NCBI GenBank assembly: GCA_964612735.1
Contig: CAZTEB010000049.1
Location: 1-5,965, forward strand
Reading direction: 5' to 3'
DNA length: 5,965 nucleotides
Source: CAZTEB01 sp964612735
GTDB taxonomy: Bacteria > Patescibacteriota > Microgenomatia > UBA1400 > PJMF01
In this document: positions 1 through 5,186 of the stretch, one piece after another
How the letters are laid out: every line of letters starts with the position of its first letter
How positions within the stretch are numbered: position 1 is the stretch's first letter
Notes under the pieces: generated by a model
What the model saw: only the letters and a program-made list of their open reading frames with translations
Database searches by the model: none
Told to the model about the DNA's origin: nothing
Translations under genes and position numbers: made by a program

Positions 1-539
1 GATTGGTGGATAGAGTGGAGACTGTGAGTAGTTCGGAGTCACTTGAGACCAAGATGGGGTTGGTTGCACACGAATTTTCATCGCTACGCAATGACTGGGC
101 TGATGGTGAGCAGTGGGGAAGAGCGCTAAGTATTTTGAGTACACCCAGCCACCAAGTCCGATTAGTAGAAGTGACTTCGGAACAAGCTTGGAGGCAGTAT
201 TCACAAGCGCAGGCGAGTAGGGTTGAGATTGGGGCTTGTGACGTAGCGATCGTCAACAGTACTACTGTGCCAGGTGCAGCTCAAAGTGTGAGTCAAGTTC
301 TCGAACGTAGCGGCGCTATTGTGGTGCGTCTGACAAACTCACAAGACGATGTGGAGCAAACCGCTATCTATACCCAAAATCAGATTGACTGTGATCAAAC
401 TGTGGCACGCTTGCGCCACATTCTGGAGCTCGAGGCTGCTGCGAAAGATGCGGAGCTCCCAGCACTATATCGGGCTGATATTGTAGTAGTGGTGGGCCGA
501 GATGTGGCTGACTTGATAGAGAGAAGTCGGAGAGAGTAG
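1..539 (+). CDS. LytR C-terminal (LytR_C) domain protein, 5'-partial
   Basis: The frame is already open at the window edge and stops at TAG 537-539, so the true start lies upstream; TTG at 3 and GTG at 6 are only the first possible starts in view. About 178 residues are visible. Residues 79-170 read like a LytR_C domain: a strand ending in VNSTTVPG, the usual hydrophobic-strand-plus-Asn/small-residue turn, then a helix (AAQSVSQVLERSG), a second strand (IVVRL), a Tyr-containing segment (IYTQNQ), a helix, and a final strand with VVVVGRD. In the family this domain usually follows an LCP (LytR-CpsA-Psr) catalytic domain, which attaches glycopolymers to peptidoglycan at the outer face of the membrane, or follows a lone membrane anchor. 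Residues 1-78 show no LCP catalytic arginines, so which architecture applies cannot be seen here. The gene converges on the TPR gene with a 27-base gap. The domain call is fairly sure; the whole-protein role is inferred. Confidence 0.75.
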   Translation, partial: LVDRVETVSSSESLETKMGLVAHEFSSLRNDWADGEQWGRALSILSTPSHQVRLVEVTSEQAWRQYSQAQASRVEIGACDVAIVNSTTVPGAAQSVSQVLERSGAIVVRLTNSQDDVEQTAIYTQNQIDCDQTVARLRHILELEAAAKDAELPALYRADIVVVVGRDVADLIERSRRE

Positions 540-566
540 CGTGCTGACTGTGAAAACGTTAAGTAG

Positions 567-1301
567 TTAGTCTTCACTAGAAGTGTCAACGTCGTCGAGC
601 GTTTTTTCTTCGTCTGAATCAGTGTTCACGATAGAGACAGGAATATTATCTTCAAGTAGGAACCGCTCATCAACGTCATTGATGGCTGTCAGAGCAGCTT
701 TACTTAGTGGGAATGAGTTGATGTTGGCATTGCGTTTAGATCGACCTATTTCTTTAATGTAGACACTGCAAGTTTTGCCAGAAGTGCCGTAGATGTAGCA
801 GCTGTAGCTATTGCCGCGTTTGATGAGCTTAGTAAGTCTGAAGGAAAGATCTTCTGGGAGAGCGCCAACGTAGTCATTTTCGGTCTCTACAGAGATGTAC
901 CTGCCCTTGAGCTTGAAGTCACACGTTTGGCCGACGCTAAGGTTATCAAGGACTTGTTTATTAGCGAGTCTGTGGAGCTCTATGATCTTGGTGGTGCCGG
1001 GTTCTTCAATAAATTGTTCCTTAGAAAATGTCGGGGCTTTCGAGGCTCGCTTTTGAGCTATAGCTTCTAGATGTTTTTTGGCAATTTTGTTAGAGCTATC
1101 TACTTCTAGTACAGTAGAAAATGTTTGTTTGGCTTCTTTAAGCTTGCCAAGTTGAAGATATGCCACGCCAAGCCTGTTGAGCGCACCAATGTCATCGGGG
1201 TACAGCTCTATGAGCTCAGTATTGTGGTCAATGGCGCCTTGCCAGTCAGATTTCTTTGCGGCATTGATTGCTTTGAGTTGGAGGAGATTTTGGGTATGCA
1301 T
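567..1301 (-). CDS. TPR protein with HIRAN-like C-terminal domain
   Basis: The product is 244 residues. Residues about 3-36 and 37-70 form two tetratricopeptide repeats, with the pattern W-x2-A-(I/x) ... L-x-P-D/N and LG-x-AY-x-LG-x-x-x-EA; a third helix pair may run to about residue 85. After a linker, residues about 108-185 look like a compact beta-rich domain. The stretch YVGALPEDLS followed by LTKLIKRGNSY recalls HIRAN-type domains, where a Gly-x-Leu-Pro turn precedes a helix, but this match is by eye. The last 19 residues are a very acidic tail. There is no signal peptide or membrane segment, so the protein is probably cytoplasmic. TPRs bind proteins, and HIRAN domains in other proteins bind DNA ends, so a scaffold touching nucleic acid is conceivable but unproven. 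ATG 1299-1301 is the start used; no Shine-Dalgarno is visible before it. The gene is divergent from yebC with a 115-base shared upstream region. Confidence 0.85.
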   Translation of the reverse strand: MHTQNLLQLKAINAAKKSDWQGAIDHNTELIELYPDDIGALNRLGVAYLQLGKLKEAKQTFSTVLEVDSSNKIAKKHLEAIAQKRASKAPTFSKEQFIEEPGTTKIIELHRLANKQVLDNLSVGQTCDFKLKGRYISVETENDYVGALPEDLSFRLTKLIKRGNSYSCYIYGTSGKTCSVYIKEIGRSKRNANINSFPLSKAALTAINDVDERFLLEDNIPVSIVNTDSDEEKTLDDVDTSSED

Positions 1302-1380
1302 AGTATGAGCAGTTTTTGTGTAGCTGACGCTGTTTTATGCTTGTGGATACTACTGTGCTCAGATGTCTTTGTCAAGACAC

Positions 1381-1408
1381 TTACGAGGCGGGGATTGTAG
1401 GGTACAAT
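1381..1408 (+). promoter_or_regulatory. Candidate yebC promoter, near-leaderless
   Basis: A TACAAT -10 element lies at 1403-1408, one mismatch from TATAAT. The best -35 at 16-base spacing is a poor TTACGA (1381-1386); a better TTGTCA at 1369-1374 is 28 bases away, too far. Standard geometry puts transcription start near 1415, two bases before the yebC ATG at 1417, and there is no Shine-Dalgarno between them. That would give an essentially leaderless mRNA. The call rests on one good hexamer. Confidence 0.45.
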
Positions 1409-1416
1409 AGTTTTAT

Positions 1417-1980
1417 ATGGCTGGTCACAGTAAGTGGAATAACATTAAGCATAAAAAGGGAGCGGAGGACGCCAAGCGCGGCAAAGTCTTTAGTATGCTC
1501 GCCAAACAGATTAAATCTGCAGTCAAGGAAGGTGGCTCTGGCGACCCTTCATCGAATGCTACGCTCCGTCCCATTTTAGATAAAGCTCGAGCTGCCAACA
1601 TGCCAAAGAGCAATATTCAGCGCGCAATAGATAGAGGTCTTGGTAAGTCGAGTAGTGGCACGCAGCTTCAGGAGGTTGTCTACGAAGGATTTGCCCCGGG
1701 CGGAGTGGGGGTGATGATAGAAGCTATCACTGATAATGCCAATCGTACCAGCGCTGATATCAGGTTTTTATTATCAAAACATCAGGGTTCATTGGGGTCA
1801 CCGGGCTCAGCTGGCTATTTATTCACTCGTGAAGAAGGGGAGTACAAACCCAGTATGCCGATGACACTCGAGGACCCAACTCAGATCAAACAGCTTGAGC
1901 AGCTGATGGACGCCCTCAGGGAGCACGATGATGTGGAAGATGTATCGGTATCAGCTGTTTGGGATGAGGTAGCAGAGTAG
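1417..1980 (+). CDS. yebC: YebC/TACO1-family protein, short form lacking an internal domain
   Basis: The 187-residue product opens with the family signature MAGHSKWNNIKHKKGAEDAK and continues with KIFxxLxKxI-like and NMPKSNIQRAIDRG motifs (residues 1-75, the helical N-terminal domain). Residues 87-135 (VVYEGFAPGGVGVMIEAITDN, then RTSADIRFLL and GSLGSPGSAGYLF) match the second domain. YebC proteins normally have about 240-250 residues. Here the segment between the GYLF strand and the last helix (residues about 137-155) is very short, so the inserted third domain is nearly absent, while the terminal LMDALREHDDVEDV element is kept. Members were long annotated as transcription regulators (PmpR); recent work links YebC/TACO1 to the ribosome and to relief of stalling at proline stretches. 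The start is fixed by the conserved N-terminus. There is no Shine-Dalgarno. The membrane-protein gene follows within 20 bases, probably in one operon. Confidence 0.96.
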   Translation: MAGHSKWNNIKHKKGAEDAKRGKVFSMLAKQIKSAVKEGGSGDPSSNATLRPILDKARAANMPKSNIQRAIDRGLGKSSSGTQLQEVVYEGFAPGGVGVMIEAITDNANRTSADIRFLLSKHQGSLGSPGSAGYLFTREEGEYKPSMPMTLEDPTQIKQLEQLMDALREHDDVEDVSVSAVWDEVAE

Positions 1981-1998
1981 TAGGTCTTGATACAAGGT

Positions 1999-2766
1999 AT
2001 GCGCCGTCGAGAAAAATTTGTCATTTCATCAGTGGTATTGTCACTTGGGCTGTTTGGCGTTCAGTTGGTTTCTCTTGAGTGGAGGTACTTGGCTGTAGCT
2101 GTGCACGCTGTGCTGACTTACATAGTATCTGCCTGGGCACTGTCAGACGATCTTCAAGCTTTCGAGTGGGCCACTATTTTGCCATTTCCGGTGCTGTATT
2201 CAGCAGCAGTGGGGTTGTTTTACTTTTTGTTACCTGCAGGGCTTTTGAGTCGGTTGTTCATCCTAGGGCTATTTGGCATTGGTATGTATGCTTTGTTCTT
2301 GACCTCCAATATTTACTCGGTAGCAAAGGGAAAAACAATTCAGTTGATTCATGCAGCCCACGCCATAGCACTGCTGTTTACCTTGCTGACTTCACTTCTG
2401 TTTACCAACACCATCTTTTCTCTAAAGCTGCCTTTTTATAGCGTGGGAGTGCTGGTAGGCTTGGTTCACTTTCCAATCATTTTTATGTCGCTGTGGGCCG
2501 TTAATCTTGAGCAGATCATTACTAATCGTATCGTTTGGCTCGCGATAGCCTTGACGGTAATCATCACAGAGTTGGCCATAATTTTGGCAATTTTGCCAGT
2601 TTCAGTTTGGAACGCGGCATTATTGGTGATGGCGATACTGTATATCGGCTTAGGACTGCTTCACAATTTCCTCAGAGGCATCCTATTCGGCAACACCATG
2701 ACAGAGTACTCCCTAGTGGGTGCTCTAGTAGCAGTCGTCTTTTTGTTAATTTTTCCTTTCAAATAG
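1999..2766 (+). CDS. Polytopic membrane protein of unknown function
   Basis: The product is 255 residues from ATG 1999, or 259 from an in-frame TTG at 1987. I prefer ATG because the TTG has no better ribosome site and ATG gives the positively charged start MRRREKF before the first membrane helix. Eight or nine hydrophobic segments can be seen at about residues 7-25, 28-48, 58-80, 84-104, 117-137, 145-168, 178-198, 202-221 and 236-253. Few polar residues fall in the helices, and no transporter, permease or enzyme motif is recognisable. Loops are short, so this looks like an integral inner-membrane protein with almost no soluble part. It starts 6-18 bases after the yebC stop, so co-transcription is likely. 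No strong intrinsic terminator follows the TAG at 2764-2766. I do not recognise the family and assign no function. Confidence 0.85.
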   Translation: MRRREKFVISSVVLSLGLFGVQLVSLEWRYLAVAVHAVLTYIVSAWALSDDLQAFEWATILPFPVLYSAAVGLFYFLLPAGLLSRLFILGLFGIGMYALFLTSNIYSVAKGKTIQLIHAAHAIALLFTLLTSLLFTNTIFSLKLPFYSVGVLVGLVHFPIIFMSLWAVNLEQIITNRIVWLAIALTVIITELAIILAILPVSVWNAALLVMAILYIGLGLLHNFLRGILFGNTMTEYSLVGALVAVVFLLIFPFK

Positions 2767-2844
2767 TTCTACTACACTTTTTCCTCGAGTATGCAACATA
2801 TTTGCAGCAATTATGCGGTAAAAAAGGGGAGTGCAGTGGGGAAA

Positions 2845-2864
2845 TCACCAGGTATTTAGCCTGG
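2845..2864 (+). repeat. Hairpin module TCACCAGG-N5-AGCCTGG, copy 1
   Basis: The CCAGG/CCTGG stem (2848-2852 with 2860-2864) closes a 7-base loop TATTTAG. The same 20-base framework, with identical flanks and the same 5-base spacer but a different spacer sequence, recurs at 3236-3255. A bulged helix GAG-TGC 2829-2834 with GCACCTC 2864-2870 could extend it. Confidence 0.6.
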
Positions 2865-2909
2865 CACCTCAAGTACGAAACCCAAGTGCGTACACAATAA
2901 CCGTGTGCT

Positions 2910-2921
2910 TACCAGGCTAGT
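2910..2921 (+). repeat. 12-base direct repeat TACCAGGCTAGT, copy 1
   Basis: This is identical to 3141-3152. Its CCAGGCT (2912-2918) is exactly complementary to AGCCTGG at 2858-2864 and at 3249-3255, so it can compete with the local hairpins. Confidence 0.7.
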
Positions 2922-3140
2922 TAGTATTTAAGTGAGCGTAACGCAGTAAGGAGAGCACGAACAAATCAAAAAAATGGGGAAGAGTGGGTAAAAATAAGTA
3001 TATGATCACCAGAGGAGAGGGGTGAAAATGATATAGTTTGATACAGAAAAGTAGGGATGTGGAAAACTGTGTGAAAACTATAGGACGCTTGGATGCGTAG
3101 CCAGGTAAGTTTTTAAATGTGCACTAAGTGTGTACAAATC

Positions 3141-3152
3141 TACCAGGCTAGT
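3141..3152 (+). repeat. 12-base direct repeat TACCAGGCTAGT, copy 2
   Basis: Identical to 2910-2921. Bases 3140-3149 are perfectly complementary over ten bases to 3249-3258. Bases 3141-3150 also pair with 3098-3107 except for one A-A mismatch. These two pairings exclude each other. Confidence 0.7.
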
Positions 3153-3235
3153 GCAAGAAAAAACCCGAATGCTTGTCTGCTACCCCAGGGGTGAGGTTGT
3201 GTCATTGGGTTTACAATGATCCGGTTAGATAACGC

Positions 3236-3255
3236 TCACCAGGGGTCAAGCCTGG
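3236..3255 (+). repeat. Hairpin module TCACCAGG-N5-AGCCTGG, copy 2
   Basis: ACCAGG 3238-3243 pairs with CCTGGT 3251-3256, closing the loop GGTCAAG. The framework matches copy 1 at 2845-2864, while the five spacer bases differ (GGTCA against TATTT). That is the pattern expected if stem and end of loop are conserved and the rest of the loop is free. Confidence 0.6.
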
Positions 3256-3378
3256 TAGTGGCCAAGAGGGGCTGATATAGGCCCGGATAGTGTTATCGGT
3301 GGTTGGAAGCCAGGAATGCCGCACAAACAGTGCATTCCGTCTTATCTGAAATAGTTTCTAGTACATTTTTTCTTCTGT

Positions 3379-3483
3379 CCACCCCCACTGGAGCAGCCGG
3401 GAGTGGTTGAAAATGAGATTGTATTTATGTCGCACAATATAACTATTACGACATAGAATCAAGTTGTGGCTGGGAGGGGTTGG
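3379..3483 (+). other. Potential three-way folded segment
   Basis: This part of the spacer contains hairpin CCACT 3385-3389 / AGTGG 3402-3406 and a stronger hairpin of 3424-3432 with 3449-3457 (nine pairs including one T-G, 16-base loop, core TATGTCG/CGACATA). CCACCC 3379-3384 can pair with GGG-T-(T)-GG at 3477-3483 and enclose both. It may be a separate small RNA or the tail of the candidate RNA upstream. No known RNA family is recognised. Confidence 0.3.
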
Positions 3484-3584
3484 TTATCTTCATATTCTGG
3501 TAACACATTACAAATTCGCTTATAGACTGATATATAGGTATTTTTCTTTATTTCACTCTGCCCTTATCTCTGTGCATTTAGCAC

Positions 3585-3600
3585 ATAAAAAGCCGTTTTT
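3585..3600 (+). repeat. 16-base repeat ATAAAAAGCCGTTTTT, copy 1
   Basis: Identical to 3748-3763, 163 bases away. The core AAAAA-GCCG-TTTTT is itself an inverted repeat of A5/T5 arms. It directly follows the small hairpin at 3571-3585. Confidence 0.65.
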
Positions 3601-3747
3601 AGTACCTATAACTGATGATTGCTGCATAACTTCAGCAATGTAGATTGCTTACACACCTATAAGAGTCATTTTTAACAGCTGAGGTCTTTTTTTGGAGTAA
3701 AGCGCTTAGTGGCGGCTAATTTAAATGGTATATACATCATTAAAGTA

Positions 3748-3763
3748 ATAAAAAGCCGTTTTT
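3748..3763 (+). repeat. 16-base repeat ATAAAAAGCCGTTTTT, copy 2
   Basis: Identical to 3585-3600. It is followed by GAGGCTC-TAGC-GAGCTC, whose GCTC/GAGC can form a small stem, and AGCC in the repeat can pair with GGCT just downstream (3765-3768). Flanks outside the 16 bases are unrelated to those of copy 1. Confidence 0.65.
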
Positions 3764-3998
3764 GAGGCTCTAGCGAGCTCTTATCTGGAGATATAGTCTA
3801 TAATTAGATTGATATATCAAGTAAAAATAAAAGTTATATAGCTATTGAGTATGAAGCCGAGTTGAGATTTTTGGGTTGCAATCAGCAATTGGGGTTATTA
3901 TGTATTCAAAATAGGTAGCTGTTGTATGTCGTGACTACGTATTTTTTAGCTTTTTTGATTTTTTTATATCTATTTATATCAGTATTGATACACTTATC

Positions 3999-4023
3999 TG
4001 TCACTCTGTGACAAGCTATTTTT
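3999..4023 (+). terminator. Weak terminator-like hairpin
   Basis: TGTCAC-TCT-GTGACA (3999-4013) is a perfect six-pair stem with a three-base loop. Four bases later comes a run of five T. The stem is short and not GC-rich, and the T run is offset, so termination is only possible. Confidence 0.25.
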
Positions 4024-4233
4024 AATCAAATTTTGTGGTGTTTTTGAATAGTGGCATCGTTGGAGCTATTTAGACTACGACCTTTTTTGTGTCAGATGGT
4101 GATAGTAAATATGTCATTTTGTATCAAAATATATCATATAAAAAAGACTGATGTATCAACGAAAGTTGTAAATTTAACCTCTTGGCAAGTGGGGGACTCC
4201 TCTGCTAATGTCTCATAGTATTTCAATTTCAAG

Positions 4234-4250
4234 TGTGATAAGGTGAAAGA
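4234..4250 (+). promoter_or_regulatory. Start signal of the recombinase gene: Shine-Dalgarno or extended -10
   Basis: AGGTGA at 4241-4246 matches part of the anti-Shine-Dalgarno complement and ends four bases before GTG 4251, a short but usable spacing. The overlapping TGT-GATAAG (4234-4242) also resembles an extended -10, which would start transcription near 4249 and leave almost no leader. The sequence alone does not decide between them; both support GTG 4251 as the start. Confidence 0.4.
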
Positions 4251-5186
4251 GTGTCAACAGCAACCAAACCAGAGGTTGCTCTCATTAACTTCCTCGAGCA
4301 TCTAGAAGTTGAGCGCAACGTGAGCCAGCTTACTATCCGTAATTACGGACATTACCTTCGCCGATTTAGCGACTGGTTTAAGCATGATGGCTACAGTGAT
4401 CTTAAGGAGCTAGACCTAGAAAATTTGCGGAAGTATCGCGTTTTTCTAGCTCGCTATGAAGATGATCAAGGCAGGACGCTCTCCAAAGCGACTCAAAGCT
4501 ACCACATTATAGCACTCCGCTCTTGGCTTAAGTGGTTAGTCAAGCATGACGCCCCTGTTCTCCATCCGGAGAAAGTTGATCTACCTAAAGGTGAATCGAA
4601 GTCGATGAAGTTTCTTAACTCTGATCAAGTAGAACGACTACTAAGTCAGCCTTCTCTCTCGAGTAAAACGGGACTTCGAGACAAGGCCATGCTTGAAGTC
4701 CTCTTCTCCACTGGGCTTCGTGTTAGCGAATTAGTAAGCTTAAATCGCGACCAGGTTGACACCTCGAGAAACGAGTTTGGTGTAATTGGTAAAGGTCGCC
4801 GACCTCGAGTAGTGTTCTTGAGCGATCGAGCTGCCATGTGGCTTGATCGCTGGTTAGCTTCTAGAGAAGACAACTGGAGGCCGGTTTTTATACGACTGAT
4901 GGGTAAAAAGCCAGATCTGCTAGCTGATGGTGAAGAGATGCGAATAACTAGCAGAAGTGTGCAAAGACTGGTGGACAAATACTCAAGAAAGGCCCATTTA
5001 CCAGTTAAAATTAGTCCTCATGGAGTGCGACATAGTTTTGCTACTGATTTGTTGGCTAACGGTGCAGGGCTGCGAGACGTTCAGGAAATGCTTGGTCATA
5101 AGAACATCGCTACTACCCAGATTTATACGCACATTACTAGGCCCCAGCTCAAGAAAATACATGGAAAATTTCACTCAAAAATGTAA
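4251..5186 (+). CDS. XerC/XerD-family tyrosine recombinase
   Basis: The 311-residue product has the usual length and order of Xer recombinases. An N-terminal SAM-like core-binding domain (residues about 6-105, with LTIRNYGHYLRRF and the LRSWLKWLV helix) is followed by the catalytic domain. All active-site residues are present: R157 in TGLRVSEL, K181 in the IGKGRRPR beta-hairpin, H257 and R260 in SPHGVRHSFATDLL, H283 in LGHKNIATTQ, and nucleophile Y292 in QIYTHI. The family cuts and rejoins DNA through a 3'-phosphotyrosine and resolves chromosome dimers at dif with FtsK, or mobilises elements. Features of XerC and XerD are mixed, so no gene letter is assigned; a lone Xer acting by itself is possible. 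GTG 4251 is chosen because AGGTGA precedes it and MSTATKPE leads straight into the fold. About 1.5 kb of gene-free DNA lies before it, and a tRNA gene lies 362 bases after it. Confidence 0.95.
   Translation: MSTATKPEVALINFLEHLEVERNVSQLTIRNYGHYLRRFSDWFKHDGYSDLKELDLENLRKYRVFLARYEDDQGRTLSKATQSYHIIALRSWLKWLVKHDAPVLHPEKVDLPKGESKSMKFLNSDQVERLLSQPSLSSKTGLRDKAMLEVLFSTGLRVSELVSLNRDQVDTSRNEFGVIGKGRRPRVVFLSDRAAMWLDRWLASREDNWRPVFIRLMGKKPDLLADGEEMRITSRSVQRLVDKYSRKAHLPVKISPHGVRHSFATDLLANGAGLRDVQEMLGHKNIATTQIYTHITRPQLKKIHGKFHSKM

Larger units (their letters stand above)
2821..3372 (+). ncRNA. Candidate large structured noncoding RNA
   Basis: No reading frame of note is present here, yet the stretch is more GC-rich than the spacer after it and dense in complementary segments. 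Seen directly: hairpin CCAGG/CCTGG at 2848-2864; GTACAC/GTGTGC at 2890-2908; a helix of 3098-3107 with 3141-3150 (nine pairs around one A-A mismatch); hairpin ACCAGG/CCTGGT at 3238-3256; a possible pseudoknot within 3219-3297; hairpin GGAAT+GCAC / GTGC+ATTCC at 3313-3338; and a possible end helix AAACTAT 3075-3081 with ATAGTTT 3351-3357. A T-rich run at 3365-3371 could end the transcript. The plus strand is favoured because unpaired stretches are purine-rich. Ends are approximate; a shorter RNA of about 3071-3360 is also possible. Hallmarks of RNase P (GAGGAAAGTCC, AGAxxAATGAxTG), tmRNA (T-arm GGTTCxA) and SRP RNA were not found. It could instead be a long 3' untranslated region of the membrane gene or a set of protein-binding sites. 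Confidence 0.45.
3484..4230. other. AT-rich gene-free spacer with short palindromes
   Basis: Stops are frequent in all frames and no degraded gene is recognisable. Contents seen: hairpin TGTGC-ATTTA-GCACA at 3571-3585; two copies of a 16-base AT-flanked repeat (listed separately); the perfect 12-base palindrome TTGATATATCAA at 3809-3820; and the inverted repeat TATCA-GTAT-TGATA at 3977-3990. Related TATCA/TGATA half-sites occur near 4121-4137 and 4154. It lies directly upstream of the recombinase, so some of these could be recombinase or regulator sites, but in such AT-rich DNA short palindromes are also expected by chance. Confidence 0.6.

Noticed and set aside
540..580. Bidirectional terminator between the convergent genes
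   Set aside because: Only a five-pair stem (GTGAA 550-554 / TTCAC 573-577) with an 18-base loop can be drawn, and it runs into the TPR coding region. Too weak to call.
1342..1350. DnaA-box-like TGTGGATAC, and TGTGGAAAA near 3059
   Set aside because: These are single near-matches with no cluster and no dnaA or dnaN gene nearby, so they do not indicate an origin.
3011..3036. Very strong Shine-Dalgarno-like AGGAGAGGGGTG followed by ATG
   Set aside because: The frame is ATG-ATA-TAG, only two codons. It lies within the candidate structured RNA, where purine-rich unpaired stretches are expected. A regulatory minimal ORF cannot be excluded but has no further support.
2821..3320. CRISPR array suggested by repeated CCAGG elements
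   Set aside because: The elements are short, irregularly spaced, occur in both orientations, and are not separated by spacers of constant length; no cas gene is present.
2821..3372. RNase P RNA, tmRNA or SRP RNA
   Set aside because: Some short likenesses exist (CCAGGTA hairpin, CTTATC near the 3' end, GGGGCTGATA at 3268, AGCAGCC at 3393). The diagnostic conserved blocks are missing: no GAGGAAAGTCC or AGAxxAATGAxTG, no T-arm GGTTCxA in this stretch, and no paired SRP domain IV loop.
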